DNA from: Chitinophagaceae bacterium
GTDB lineage: Bacteria; Bacteroidota; Bacteroidia; Chitinophagales; Chitinophagaceae
Length of the DNA stretch: 64,000 nt
Reading direction: 5' to 3'
NCBI GenBank assembly: GCA_016699815.1
Contig: CP065012.1
Location: forward strand, 186,001 to 250,000
The position numbers and the translations under genes are program-made. The notes under the pieces are model-generated. The model did not search any database. It had not been told where the DNA came from and worked only from the letters and a program-made list of their open reading frames with translations. Positions 45,023 to 54,145 of this stretch are shown piece after piece; position 1 is the stretch's first letter; the number at the start of each line of letters is the position of its first letter.

Positions 45023-45568
45023 TTACTTTAATTTTTCTTCACTAATTAAGATGAGTGCAAAAACAGCATAGTTAAGTATATCTAAAAAATTTGCATCAAT
45101 TCCTTCGCTCACCAATGTTTTGCCTTCATTGGCAATAATTTGCCTGATGCGTAAAATTTTTGCTAAAGAAAGGTCAATAAGGCTTTCCTGGCTCATATCC
45201 CTCCAGGCTTCTCCATAGTCATGGTTTTTGGCCGTCATTAATTGTTTTGCCAAAAAAACTTTTTCGTCATACAGTTTTTCAAGCAGGGTTATATCCAGGT
45301 TTTCGGGTTCGTCATTATTGATGTCCAGTTGAATCAATCCAATTATAGAATAATTAATTATCCCCTGTAATTCGCTTTGAATATCATCACCTATTTTTTG
45401 CGATTGTATTTGCTGTATGGTGCGTATGCGTTTTGCTTTAATATAAATTTGGTCGGCGACAGAAATGGTACGGTACACCCGCCATGATGTGCCATAATCA
45501 ATTGTTTTTTGCAAAAATGTTTTTCGGCAACCTGCTATTACCTCGTCGTATTGTTCGATTGTTGTCAT
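45023..45568 (-). CDS. DUF1599 domain-containing protein
   Basis: 181 residues, made of two similar helical halves: YDEVIAGCRKTFLQKTIDYGTSWRVYR (5-31) and LYDEKVFLAKQLMTAKNHDYGEAWRDMS (about 96-123), each ending in a D-Y-G-x-(S/A)-W motif. The family is of unknown function; the pattern recalls small all-alpha nucleotide-binding proteins. It heads a minus-strand run: DUF1599, DoxX-like, ABC permease, nnrD. Divergent folP lies 67 bp away. Confidence 0.85.
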   Translation of the reverse strand: MTTIEQYDEVIAGCRKTFLQKTIDYGTSWRVYRTISVADQIYIKAKRIRTIQQIQSQKIGDDIQSELQGIINYSIIGLIQLDINNDEPENLDITLLEKLYDEKVFLAKQLMTAKNHDYGEAWRDMSQESLIDLSLAKILRIRQIIANEGKTLVSEGIDANFLDILNYAVFALILISEEKLK

Positions 45569-45614
45569 TACTGTTTATGTTTGCAGTAGGTATTTAAAAA
45601 AAAATTGGTTTTGC

Positions 45615-45622
45615 CAAAAATA
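45615..45622 (-). promoter_or_regulatory. -7 box for the DUF1599 operon
   Basis: The minus strand reads TATTTTTG (TAnnTTTG), 46 nt before the ATG at 45568, in the short divergent gap to folP. Confidence 0.4.
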
Positions 45623-45635
45623 CAACAAGCTTTTT

Positions 45636-46472
45636 ATGTTAACAATTAACTGCAAGGGAAAGATACTAAACCTTGATGTACCTCTGGTAATGGGTATTGT
45701 TAATTGTACGCCTGATTCTTTTTATAGAGGTTTTTTGGATGATTCAATTGAAAGTAAAAAAGAATTGATACGGCAAATGGTTACAGATGGCGCTACAATT
45801 ATAGATGTAGGCGGGCAAAGCACAAGGCCCGGAAGCAGCCGTATAACTGCCAAAGAAGAAATAAAAAGGGTTTTGCCTGTTATTGCACATATCCGGGAAA
45901 CACATCCCTTCACAATTATTTCTATTGATACTTTTCAAAGCGAAGTGGCCAAAGAAATTATTGGTGCCGGCGCACACATAGTAAACGATATTAGTGCAGG
46001 TAACATGGATGACAACATGATAGCCTCTGTTGGCCAGATGGGTGTGCCCTATATTTGTATGCACATGCAGGGAACCCCAGAAACCATGCAGTTACAGCCC
46101 TATTATGTTGATATTTTAAAAGATGTAACCGGGTTTTTTATTGAAAAAATTTACACTTGCCAAAATGCCGGTATTACCGACATTATTATTGATCCCGGCT
46201 TTGGCTTTGGCAAAACCATTGAACATAATTTTTGGTTGTTGAAAAATTTAAAAATATTTGAAATGCTTGATAAGCCAATACTGGCCGGCATTTCCCGCAA
46301 AAGCAGTATTTATAAAACTTTAAATATTTCGGCATACGAGTCTTTAAATGGCTCTACGGTAATGCATACCTTGGCCCTTCAAAACGGAGCAAATATCCTT
46401 CGTGTGCACGATGTTAAAGAAGCCATGCAGGCTATAGTGTTATTTGAAAAATATAAAAAAACCGCCCTCTAA
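45636..46472 (+). CDS. folP: Dihydropteroate synthase
   Basis: 278 residues. VMGIVNCTPDSFYRGFL (pABA/diphosphate loop 1), DVGGQSTRPGS, IVNDISAG, YICMHMQGTP, IIDPGFGFGKTIEHNFWLL and GISRKSSI follow the DHPS barrel in order. It joins 6-hydroxymethyl-dihydropterin diphosphate with 4-aminobenzoate in folate synthesis. The usual D-S-F-S/Y loop reads DSFYRG here. Its stop codon lies inside the terminator hairpin of the convergent FKBP gene. The other folate genes in the window (folE, folB) are not adjacent. Confidence 0.95.
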   Translation: MLTINCKGKILNLDVPLVMGIVNCTPDSFYRGFLDDSIESKKELIRQMVTDGATIIDVGGQSTRPGSSRITAKEEIKRVLPVIAHIRETHPFTIISIDTFQSEVAKEIIGAGAHIVNDISAGNMDDNMIASVGQMGVPYICMHMQGTPETMQLQPYYVDILKDVTGFFIEKIYTCQNAGITDIIIDPGFGFGKTIEHNFWLLKNLKIFEMLDKPILAGISRKSSIYKTLNISAYESLNGSTVMHTLALQNGANILRVHDVKEAMQAIVLFEKYKKTAL

Positions 46473-46479
46473 GGGGCGG
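46455..46479 (-). terminator. Intrinsic terminator of the FKBP gene, overlapping the folP stop
   Basis: A GC-rich 6-bp stem (ccgccc/gggcgg) with a 6-nt loop is followed, on the minus strand, by seven T. The folP stop codon (46470-46472) lies in the loop region, so the same hairpin closes both convergent genes. Confidence 0.75.
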
Positions 46480-46499
46480 CTTAAATTAAAAAAATCAAA

Positions 46500-47531
46500 T
46501 TATTTTTTCTTACTGGTATCTATTTTTACTTTTTTAACGCTATCCATATACTGCTTTTGTTCTTCCTGCATTTTCTGGCGTTTTTCTTCAATGGTTGCTT
46601 TTGCCTGTGCTTTGCTCAAAATATCCAATACTTCCATATCAAAAACAAGTACAGAGTTTGGCGGCAGGTTTTCGCCACGGGACATTGGGCCATAAGCCAA
46701 ATGAGATGGGATATACAATTTTGCCTTTGCGCCTTTATTTAAAAGCTTTAATCCATCCGTCCAGCCTTTAATTACCGGTGAGCCCAGGCTCATATCGTTG
46801 GTCATATTTACGGGCAATGGTTCAGTATGGTGAAAGCTGGTATCGGTATTGGAGTCAAAAACTTTCCCATTGAGTACACTGCCGGTGTAATTAGCAGTTA
46901 CTACAACCGAAGTATCAATTAGCGGACCTGTACCCGGTTGAATAATTTCAACATAAGTTCCTTCTGCTGTTTTTTGTGGTTTTATTTTGTTCTTGGCAAA
47001 AAAATCAGCCAGCAGCTTTTCGTCGGTTTTTACTTGTTCTACCGCTTGTTTTTCTTTGCGCTTTGTAACAAGCTCTGCTTCTGCTTTAGTTGCACTGTCG
47101 GCTACATCAGGCGACTCGTAAATATTGTCCAGTTTTAATGTTGTAAGTAAATAATGGCCTTTTTTGAATGATTCTGGCAAGCCAAAAGGGTTTTTCTTCA
47201 TTAAGCTATCTATGATAATTCGCAATACGGCGCTATCGCCTTTTTTCATTTGCTTTAACACTGTAAAAAATTCAGGAGGTATGCTTAATGAATCAAAAGG
47301 CATAATAATGGGACCGCCATCGTTTCTTGTATCCGAAAGTAAAGAGTCGCCATTTGCGGTAGTATAATAACGGGCCATGTGCGCCTGCAAAAATTTTCCG
47401 GTAGTAAGGCTTTCTTTGCCGCCGTTGGAAATAATTTTATACTCTGTGCCTTCAAGCCCTTTTTTAAATGGCGTTTTACAAGCCGCCAACACGGTAACTG
47501 TTAAAATAAAGAGAAACGAAAATTTCCTCAT
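46500..47531 (-). CDS. FKBP-type peptidyl-prolyl isomerase lipoprotein
   Basis: 343 residues. A lipoprotein signal (FILTVTVLAACKT) is followed by an N-terminal domain related to the FKBP N-domain (EYKIISNGGKESLTTGKFLQAH, about 30-190), a Lys/Glu-rich linker (EAELVTKRKEKQAVEQV), and a C-terminal FKBP domain (VVVTANYTGSVLNGKVFDSN, GSPVIKGWTDGLKLLNKGAKAKL, YIPSHLAYG). It should assist folding of periplasmic or outer-membrane proteins. It lies 19 bp after the DHH phosphoesterase gene on the same strand. Confidence 0.92.
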   Translation of the reverse strand: MRKFSFLFILTVTVLAACKTPFKKGLEGTEYKIISNGGKESLTTGKFLQAHMARYYTTANGDSLLSDTRNDGGPIIMPFDSLSIPPEFFTVLKQMKKGDSAVLRIIIDSLMKKNPFGLPESFKKGHYLLTTLKLDNIYESPDVADSATKAEAELVTKRKEKQAVEQVKTDEKLLADFFAKNKIKPQKTAEGTYVEIIQPGTGPLIDTSVVVTANYTGSVLNGKVFDSNTDTSFHHTEPLPVNMTNDMSLGSPVIKGWTDGLKLLNKGAKAKLYIPSHLAYGPMSRGENLPPNSVLVFDMEVLDILSKAQAKATIEEKRQKMQEEQKQYMDSVKKVKIDTSKKK

Positions 47532-47550
47532 CGTTATGAATATTTATTGT

Positions 47551-48576
47551 TTAAAAATTATAAGTGCTTAATTGGTCCCTATTTTGTTTGATGGCTTCCT
47601 CAAAATCTTTAGCCACTTCATCCAGCGGCTTTTCACTTTGGCCACCGGCTGCATTTTTGTGGCCACCTCCTGAAAAATATTTTCTGGCAAATTCATTTAC
47701 GTCAAAATCACCTTTGCTCCTAAATGAGAGTTTACGTTCTTCTCCCCTGTCTATAATTATGGTAGCCAGCTTTATGCCTTCAATACTCAAAGGGTAATTT
47801 ACCAATCCTTCGGTATCGCCGGTTTTAATATCGTACTTTATGAGGTCGGCCTGCGGAATAGTTATTAATGCGGTATTATATTCGTAAAATACTACCAGCC
47901 TGTTGAGCAAAACGTTGCCAATAAATTTTAACCTGTTTTCAGAAAAGTTATCAAACAGGTCTTCATGTATTTTGCTGTGGTTGAGCCCCCTGTTTTTTAA
48001 GTCGGCAATTAACCGGTGAACTGCAGCACTGGTAATGGGAAAACGAAAAGAGCCGGTATCTGTCATTACACCTGCATAGATGCATTGTGCCGCTTCGTTA
48101 TTTAATTTATCGGCATGGCCAGATGCTATGATAAAATCATAAATCATTTCGCAGGTAGAACTTTTCTCTGTATTGCTTTCTCCAAAAGAAAACATATCTA
48201 CTTGTGGTTGCTGGTGATGGTCAATTAAGATGCGCAGGGCCTGCGTATCGGATAAAGCCTGCTCCATATTTTTGGTACGGCTCAGTGTATTAAAATCAAG
48301 GCAAAAAACCCAGTCGGCGCCTACAATGGCTTCCAGGGCTTTGGCTTTAAGGTGCGGCCTGTCAAAATCTAGAACCTTATCTGCTCCCGGCATCCAGCTT
48401 AAAAAACTTGCCCAGTTAGTTGGGGAAATTACCGTAACCTCATGGTTAAACTGTTTTAAAAAATGATATAAGCCTAAAGAAGAGCCCATTGCATCTGCAT
48501 CGGGCTTTTGATGCATGGTTACCACAACCTTTTTAGGAACAGTAAGCTGGGGATATATATTTGCTATAGATTGCAT
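47551..48576 (-). CDS. DHH/DHHA1 phosphoesterase (NrnA-like)
   Basis: 341 residues. Metal-binding motifs VVTMHQKPDADAMGS (I), FCLDFN (II), ILIDHHQQP (III), GVMTDTGSF (IV), and the DHHA1 substrate motif GGGHKNAAGG near residue 310. NrnA-type enzymes degrade short oligoribonucleotides and/or dephosphorylate pAp. Motif I has H-Q-K-P-D-A-D for the usual H-x-x-P-D-x-D, so it is intact. The operon continues into the FKBP gene. Confidence 0.92.
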   Translation of the reverse strand: MQSIANIYPQLTVPKKVVVTMHQKPDADAMGSSLGLYHFLKQFNHEVTVISPTNWASFLSWMPGADKVLDFDRPHLKAKALEAIVGADWVFCLDFNTLSRTKNMEQALSDTQALRILIDHHQQPQVDMFSFGESNTEKSSTCEMIYDFIIASGHADKLNNEAAQCIYAGVMTDTGSFRFPITSAAVHRLIADLKNRGLNHSKIHEDLFDNFSENRLKFIGNVLLNRLVVFYEYNTALITIPQADLIKYDIKTGDTEGLVNYPLSIEGIKLATIIIDRGEERKLSFRSKGDFDVNEFARKYFSGGGHKNAAGGQSEKPLDEVAKDFEEAIKQNRDQLSTYNF

Positions 48577-48586
48577 AAAAGCGGCG

Positions 48587-48594
48587 CAAAAGTA
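48587..48594 (-). promoter_or_regulatory. -7 box for the DHH-FKBP operon
   Basis: The minus strand reads TACTTTTG (TAnnTTTG), 10 nt before the ATG at 48576. Confidence 0.5.
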
Positions 48595-48680
48595 TGTTTT
48601 TTATTGCAGATGTAATGTTTATTAAAAAGCTAAAACTTTTTGGGTTTACAGCTTATTGCTATACAGTGAAATAGAATACC

Positions 48681-48688
48681 TATCTTTG
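48681..48688 (+). promoter_or_regulatory. -7 box for ndk
   Basis: TATCTTTG matches TAnnTTTG, 17 nt before the ATG at 48706; the best -33 candidate TTG (48656-48658) is slightly too far away. Confidence 0.5.
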
Positions 48689-48705
48689 CGCCCAAAAATT
48701 TTTAC

Positions 48706-49122
48706 ATGAGCAGGAGAACATTTACCATGATTAAGCCGGATGCTACCGAAAAAGGACATACCGGAGCTATTTTGAATATGATTAACCAGGCTGGTTTTCG
48801 TATTGTAGCAATGAAAATGACTAAACTTAGTACCGAAAAAGCCGGAGAATTTTATGCCGTACATAAAGAACGCCCTTTTTATGGCGAATTGGTAGAATTT
48901 ATGAGCCGTGGCCCCATTACCGCTGCAATACTTGAAAAAGATAATGCAGTGGAAGACTTTCGTAAGTTGATAGGTGCAACCAATCCAGCCCAGGCTGAGG
49001 AAGGAACAATTCGCAAAAAATATGCAGCATCGGTTGGAGAAAATGCCGTACATGGTAGCGACAGCAATGAAAATGCTTTAATTGAAGGCGATTTCTTTTT
49101 TAGCAAATTAGAGCAGTTTTAA
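48706..49122 (+). CDS. ndk: Nucleoside-diphosphate kinase
   Basis: 138 residues, the usual single-domain length. TMIKPDATEKG (phosphate contacts), RPFYGELVEFMSRGPITAAIL and the phospho-histidine H116 in NAVHGSDS are all present. It transfers the gamma phosphate of ATP to (d)NDPs. Monocistronic, between a promoter box and a strong terminator. Confidence 0.97.
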   Translation: MSRRTFTMIKPDATEKGHTGAILNMINQAGFRIVAMKMTKLSTEKAGEFYAVHKERPFYGELVEFMSRGPITAAILEKDNAVEDFRKLIGATNPAQAEEGTIRKKYAASVGENAVHGSDSNENALIEGDFFFSKLEQF

Positions 49123-49145
49123 ATATAGGCTAAAATTTATTTATA

Positions 49146-49174
49146 AACCGTTGATTTTTTCAACGGTTTTTTTT
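49146..49174 (+). terminator. Intrinsic terminator of ndk
   Basis: A nine-pair perfect stem aaccgttga/tcaacggtt with a 5-nt T loop and a following run of T; it ends 14 nt before the ATG of the next gene. Confidence 0.85.
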
Positions 49175-49187
49175 GTCCTTTTGTAAA

Positions 49188-49886
49188 ATGCACGCTTCTC
49201 TTTTTATTATTCGTTACAAATTTTTTTGTATCCCATTTGCTTTTTTAGCAATGGCTGTTTTTCATTTTCCGCTACTCTTTAACCGTAAAATTTTTTTTTA
49301 CAAATTATTAGGCAGCGGAAAAAACGGCAGCTTTAGCAAAAAACCAGATTTAAGGCAATGGGCAATTTTTATTACCTGGAAAGATGAAACCGGTAATTAC
49401 CTCCCGGTATTTATTGAAAAATGGCTTAAATTTTTTAAATGCGAAATATTGCATATTGAACTTGCTCCGGTAGGGTCAAAAGGAAAATGGGATGGAAAAG
49501 CACTGTTTGACAAATTGGAAAATCAATGGGTAGAAAATGTACCTATAGCAATTTTAACCCGGGCAACAATCCGGATAAGCCGTTTAAGAGAATTTTGGCA
49601 AAACGTAAAACCCGTATCTGCCGAACTGGATAAAGCAAAAGGGTTGCTTTTGAGCGTGGGCATTGGGGAAATGCCTTTTATAAAGCAAGCTACATTTAGC
49701 ATTTGGGAAACTATGGATGATATGAAGGCATTTGCCTATACACAAGAGGAACATGCAGCCGTAATTCAAAAAACCAGAAAGCGTAACTGGTATAGCGAAG
49801 AAATGTTTACCCGTTTTAAAATTATCAGTTGCAAAGGCACGCTTAAAGGAAAAAATCCGTTAATGCATAATAAACTACCTTTGTGA
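49188..49886 (+). CDS. CrtA-like (spheroidene monooxygenase family) protein
   Basis: 232 residues from the ATG at 49188; a TTG five codons up is also in frame. The core LLSVGIGEMPFIKQATFSIWETMDDMKAFAY, then HAAVIQKTRKRNWYSEEMFTRF (about 150-205), matches spheroidene monooxygenase CrtA, a heme-dependent carotenoid oxygenase. The N-terminal FLAMAVFHFPLLF ... FYKLLGSGKNGSF also fits the family. No carotenoid genes are near, so a ketocarotenoid role is only inferred; many homologues are uncharacterised. It ends 5 bp before the arginase ATG (or overlaps a GTG start by 4 bp), so the two are translationally coupled. Confidence 0.78.
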   Translation: MHASLFIIRYKFFCIPFAFLAMAVFHFPLLFNRKIFFYKLLGSGKNGSFSKKPDLRQWAIFITWKDETGNYLPVFIEKWLKFFKCEILHIELAPVGSKGKWDGKALFDKLENQWVENVPIAILTRATIRISRLREFWQNVKPVSAELDKAKGLLLSVGIGEMPFIKQATFSIWETMDDMKAFAYTQEEHAAVIQKTRKRNWYSEEMFTRFKIISCKGTLKGKNPLMHNKLPL

Positions 49887-49891
49887 AGCAT

Positions 49892-50839
49892 ATGAAAAAT
49901 ATAAAACTTATTGAAGTTCCGTCGGAAATTGGCGCAGGCACCCGTGGTGCAAGCCTTGGCGTAGATGCCATTAAAGTTGCGGCGCTGGATTTTATGAGTA
50001 ACTTTTTTATCCATTTTCCTTCGGAGAAAGTTGAAGTGGCCAATCATTTATTGTTTGAGCCCATTCACTCTCCTTATGCCAAACGCATACATGGATTGCT
50101 GGAAATTTATGGCCGGCTGAGTAAGTCGGTAAGCGAATGTTTAAAAAATAATTTTTTCCCGGTTGTGCTTAGTGGCGATCATAGTACAGCAGGTGGAACC
50201 ATATCGGGAATAAGAATGGCTAAACCCAAAAGTAAACTTGGGGTAATATGGATTGATGCACATGCCGATTTACACACACCATTTACCACGCCATCGGGCA
50301 ATATGCACGGAATGCCGCTAGCGGCAGTAATTGGGGAAGATAATCAGGAAAGTAAAACGCATGAGGTAGATGAGAAAACGGTAAAAATGTGGAACGAACT
50401 CAAAGGAATTGGGAAAATAATGCCCAAAGTTTTGCCGGAAGATATCGTGTTTATTTCGCTGAGAGATTATGAAAAAGAAGAAAAAGCTTTAATAGAAAAA
50501 TACGGAATGAAGGTAATTACTACAGGTGAACTGAGGAGGATTGGGGCCGAAAATGTGAGCCGTAAAGTATTGCGCTACCTTAGCGATTGTACCGATATAT
50601 ATGTGAGTTTTGATGTGGACAGCCTGGATGCATCTATTTCAAAAGGCACAGGAACGCCAGTAAGCAACGGCCTTAAGGAAAGAGAAGCCGAAGATCTTAT
50701 AAGTAAGTTTATGCAAAACCGCAAAGTGTGTTGCTTTGAAATTACCGAAGTAAACCCTACGCTGGATAAAGAAAACCTAATGGCTGAAATTGCCTTTAAT
50801 ATTTTACAAAGAAGCGTAAATGTACTTATGATGAACTAA
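49892..50839 (+). CDS. rocF: Arginase
   Basis: 315 residues from the ATG at 49892; an in-frame GTG at 49883 overlaps the previous gene and is less likely. Manganese ligands and signature stretches: VVLSGDHSTAGGT, VIWIDAHADLHTPFTTPSGNMHGMPL and YVSFDVDSLDAS, then FEITEVNPTLD. The SGNMHGMPL loop and the length favour arginase over agmatinase or formimidoylglutamase. It hydrolyses arginine to ornithine and urea. It directly follows the CrtA-like gene; no metabolic link is evident. Confidence 0.9.
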   Translation: MKNIKLIEVPSEIGAGTRGASLGVDAIKVAALDFMSNFFIHFPSEKVEVANHLLFEPIHSPYAKRIHGLLEIYGRLSKSVSECLKNNFFPVVLSGDHSTAGGTISGIRMAKPKSKLGVIWIDAHADLHTPFTTPSGNMHGMPLAAVIGEDNQESKTHEVDEKTVKMWNELKGIGKIMPKVLPEDIVFISLRDYEKEEKALIEKYGMKVITTGELRRIGAENVSRKVLRYLSDCTDIYVSFDVDSLDASISKGTGTPVSNGLKEREAEDLISKFMQNRKVCCFEITEVNPTLDKENLMAEIAFNILQRSVNVLMMN

Positions 50840-50900
50840 GTGCATTTATTTAGATTGCTTTGGTAAAATGCTTTTGCTTATCAAAGTTTTTAAAAATTTT

Positions 50901-52853
50901 TCATTGCTCTTTCTTCCAGGTATTATTGCTGTAATTCATATCAGGAAAAATTTTATTTGGATCAATGGTTACCCACTTAAGTTCTTCTTCTGTATTTAGC
51001 TTTACTTTAAAAACCGCCGTGTTGTTCCAAATTTCTACCGGCAATTTAATATTTCCATTTTTTCCTGAAACGGTTGCGTAACTCAAATATACAGGCATGG
51101 CCATTTTATCTAAATTACTAAGTGTAACTATGGCACCTTTTCGTGTAAAATTATCAACATAAGTTACATTATCAATTGCCTGGTCAAGTGCATAGTTTTC
51201 CATAAACCATGCTTTCCAAAACCAGCTTAGGTTTTCGCCTGCTGCGTTATCCATACTCCGGAAGAAATCCCAGGGCGTGGGGTGTTTAAAAGCCCAGTTT
51301 TTTATATAAATCCTAAAGGCATAGTCAAACCGGTTTGAATCCAGTATTTGATTCCTTAATAATTCCAATCCATAGCCTGGCTTACCATATAATGCATTGC
51401 CTATATTTCCTTCTTTCATTGCATCGGGTGTGTGCATAATGCTTTCAGAATTGGGGCCAAACATAAAAGCGTGATAATCGGCGTTGTTGTGTTGCTCAAA
51501 AAATTCACCATGGTTAAAATCTTTGGTAGCAATTCCGTTTATAAAAGTGTTGAAACCTTCATCCATCCAACCGTATTTACGTTCGTTGCTCCCTACAATC
51601 ATGGGGAACCAGGTATGGCCAAATTCATGGTCGGTAACGCCAAATAAACCACTACCCTTTGCCATAGATCCGCAAAAAACTATTCCGGGGTATTCCATAC
51701 CGCCCACATTGCTGGCCACATTTATTGCGGATGGGTAAGGATATTCAAACCATCGTTTGCTGTAATTTTCTATACTTCCTTTTGTAAATTCTGTGCTGCG
51801 CTCCCATCCGTTGTTCCCAATACTTTCAATGGGATAAACGCTTTGTGCAAAAGCCTTTTTGCCCGAAGGCAGGTTTATAGTGGCGCCATCCCAAATTACA
51901 GCTTTGGAACTTGCCCATGCAACATCCCTTGCATTTTGCAATTTAAATTTCCATGTAAGGGTTGCCGTTGCGGGTTTTGCCGATGCATTGTCAACTTCAT
52001 CTACCGATTTAATAATGCTTGTTTTATTGCTTTGCCGGGCATCTATGTATTTTTTATACATACCGGGTGAAAGTACATCCTTGGCATTTTGCAGTTCTCC
52101 GCTGGCAACCACAATATGGTTGGCCGGGGCTGTAATGCTCAGATCATAATCTCCGTATTCGCAATAAAATTCACTAGGGCCAAGGTAAGGGTCGGTATTC
52201 CATCCCTGTATATCATCATATACACAAAGGCGTGGGAAAAACTGTGCTACAGAAAAAATATCCCCATTTTTTGTTTTCAAAATTCCGCTCCTATCTGCAC
52301 CGTATTCTGGTAACATAAAAGAAAAATTTATTCTTAATTTTGTTTCATCTCCTTTTGGCTTCAAAGCATTGGGCAGCCTTACCTGCATCCTTGTATCTGA
52401 AATAACGCACTCCACGTTACTGTTTTGAGGCAACAGTTTTACATCGGTAATTTTATAACCTCCATCAAAATTACTACCTGCATCGCCATACCTGCTATAA
52501 CTTCCCACGGGCATTCGGGCTTGTCCACGACTGTTTTTGGCAAATAAATTTTGATCTAACTGCAGCCACAAAAAAGGCAATTCGTGCGGGCTGTTATTTT
52601 TATAAGTAATGTCCACATAACCGGCAATTACATGGGTGTTATCATTTAAGGAAACATTAATGTTATAATCAACGGCATTTTGCCAGTAACCGGCATTGGG
52701 TGAGCCGTCTGCGCTTCTGGTAATGGTTTCCGGATAAGGATAAAAAATAGGCGAAAACAGGTTATATGGTTCGTATTTTGTTGCGGGCCTTTGGGTTTGC
52801 GCAGTAATGGTAGTGGCAAATAATAGAGAAAATAAAGCGTAAAGGAGTTTCAT
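50901..52853 (-). CDS. M1-family metallopeptidase (gluzincin), exported
   Basis: 650 residues with signal peptide (about 1-19, ending TITAQ). The catalytic zinc site is HEFGHTWFPMIVG followed by the downstream Glu ligand in WMDEGFNTFINGIA. VGGMEYPGIVF fits the G-x-M-E-N exopeptidase motif with P for N, so strict aminopeptidase activity is less sure. An N-terminal beta saddle domain occupies about 30-290. It probably degrades peptides in the periplasm or outside the cell. Confidence 0.9.
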   Translation of the reverse strand: MKLLYALFSLLFATTITAQTQRPATKYEPYNLFSPIFYPYPETITRSADGSPNAGYWQNAVDYNINVSLNDNTHVIAGYVDITYKNNSPHELPFLWLQLDQNLFAKNSRGQARMPVGSYSRYGDAGSNFDGGYKITDVKLLPQNSNVECVISDTRMQVRLPNALKPKGDETKLRINFSFMLPEYGADRSGILKTKNGDIFSVAQFFPRLCVYDDIQGWNTDPYLGPSEFYCEYGDYDLSITAPANHIVVASGELQNAKDVLSPGMYKKYIDARQSNKTSIIKSVDEVDNASAKPATATLTWKFKLQNARDVAWASSKAVIWDGATINLPSGKKAFAQSVYPIESIGNNGWERSTEFTKGSIENYSKRWFEYPYPSAINVASNVGGMEYPGIVFCGSMAKGSGLFGVTDHEFGHTWFPMIVGSNERKYGWMDEGFNTFINGIATKDFNHGEFFEQHNNADYHAFMFGPNSESIMHTPDAMKEGNIGNALYGKPGYGLELLRNQILDSNRFDYAFRIYIKNWAFKHPTPWDFFRSMDNAAGENLSWFWKAWFMENYALDQAIDNVTYVDNFTRKGAIVTLSNLDKMAMPVYLSYATVSGKNGNIKLPVEIWNNTAVFKVKLNTEEELKWVTIDPNKIFPDMNYSNNTWKKEQ

Positions 52854-52929
52854 TGTTTTTAATTATGAACACCTAAGTTAACCAAAATATTTTCTAAAAA
52901 AATGGGTTAGCCGATTAAGGGCTTTAATA

Positions 52930-53682
52930 TTAACTCCATTTTTTAATGAGCAGGCTTGCTTCTGTTTTAATACGGTTGTCATCCTGTGTGGTAATGGGTA
53001 GTGCAAGAAGGATACGCAGTTGCTCCAAAGATTTGCTTGTTTCGTTGTTTTTGTAATAGGCTTTGGCAAGCTCAAGATAATTGAGTATAAAACCGGCTTT
53101 AAGTTTTTTGGCTACTTCGTAGCAGGTAATAGATTTTTTAAATGAAGCATCGGGCAGGCCACCATAAAATAACCGTACTGCCGTTCTTTCTACCATATTA
53201 AGGCTACTCACTTCATAATGCCATTTACCTAATATATGCCAGGCTTTAAAATTCTGCTTATTGGCAACAAGCGCTACATCGGCATAGTGCTTAATTTCTT
53301 TTACAAGCCCCACTTTTTCTTTACCGCTTTTGGTTAAGGCAATGCGGCCATAAGCAATAGCCATGGCAACATTGGCTTCATCATTTGCCGGTGCTATGCT
53401 TAGGGCTTTTTTGGCATAAGCTACGGCATTGGTATAATAACTGTCCCTGGTAGATTTACTGGCTTCCCTGTTGCCAATGCGGCTGTACAGCTCACTGATT
53501 TTACAAAGTACATATACATTGGTGGGCTCTAATGCAATGGCCTGCTTGAATCTTTCTATTGCAGATTTTTCATTCATTTGTACTTCCCATTGTTCCCCTT
53601 CTTTAATAAAAATGCCAGCATCCTGGCCATTCAAAGTATGCAGGCTGGCAATTGTTACTATAAAGGAAAACAAAATTTTCAT
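52930..53682 (-). CDS. Exported TPR-like helical repeat protein
   Basis: 250 residues with signal peptide (MKILFSFIVTIASLHTLNGQ). Helical pairs resembling tetratricopeptide repeats: SAIERFKQAIALEPTNVYVLCKISELYSR, YAKKALSIAPANDEANVAMAIAYGR, SITCYEVAKKLKAGFILNYLELAKAYY. No catalytic motif is visible; such proteins act as scaffolds. It lies 18 bp after folB and 76 bp before the M1 peptidase gene on the same strand. The partner is unknown. Confidence 0.8.
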   Translation of the reverse strand: MKILFSFIVTIASLHTLNGQDAGIFIKEGEQWEVQMNEKSAIERFKQAIALEPTNVYVLCKISELYSRIGNREASKSTRDSYYTNAVAYAKKALSIAPANDEANVAMAIAYGRIALTKSGKEKVGLVKEIKHYADVALVANKQNFKAWHILGKWHYEVSSLNMVERTAVRLFYGGLPDASFKKSITCYEVAKKLKAGFILNYLELAKAYYKNNETSKSLEQLRILLALPITTQDDNRIKTEASLLIKKWS

Positions 53683-53700
53683 AGCGTGTATTTAGTTGCA

Positions 53701-54063
53701 TTAAATGATTACTTCATAATCTTTGCTTAAACTTACACCTACCGTTCCGGTAAAATTATTTATTGGCGGATTGAGTTTATTGATACTTATTTCCACCCTT
53801 TTTATCCTGTTATCATACTGATGCAGTTTATCGCATATTTCTTCAGCCAGTGTTTCCAGTAATTTAACGGGCTGGTGAAATATTTCTTTTATGATATGGT
53901 GCAGTTCCACATAATTTACCGTATCGGATAGTGATTCTATTGGCCCTTTTGCAATAAAGTTAACGGTAACCGATACCTCAAAATTGTTGCCAATTAAGGT
54001 TTCTTCGTCAAGGATGCCATGATGGCCATGAAATTTTAACTGTTGCAGATGAATATTAAACAT
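53701..54063 (-). CDS. folB: Dihydroneopterin aldolase
   Basis: 120 residues, the usual length. IHLQQLKFHGHHGILDEE (substrate-binding N-terminus with the tunnel-fold Glu), VNYVELHHII, LLETLAEEICDKL and VEISINKLNPPI (with the catalytic-Lys region) are intact. It cleaves dihydroneopterin to 6-hydroxymethyl-dihydropterin and glycolaldehyde, between FolE and FolP in folate synthesis. It lies 82 bp after trxB on the same strand. Confidence 0.92.
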   Translation of the reverse strand: MFNIHLQQLKFHGHHGILDEETLIGNNFEVSVTVNFIAKGPIESLSDTVNYVELHHIIKEIFHQPVKLLETLAEEICDKLHQYDNRIKRVEISINKLNPPINNFTGTVGVSLSKDYEVII

Positions 54064-54145
54064 AGTAATACTGTAAAAAAGCTGAATCCAAAAGGTATTA
54101 CCCTTTTGGTAAAAGACTTATTCTTAATAAAATAGCTGCATGGAA

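Noticed and set aside
49883..49891. GTG at 49883 as the arginase start
   Set aside because: It would add only three residues and overlap the previous gene; the ATG at 49892 suffices, though coupling keeps the GTG possible.
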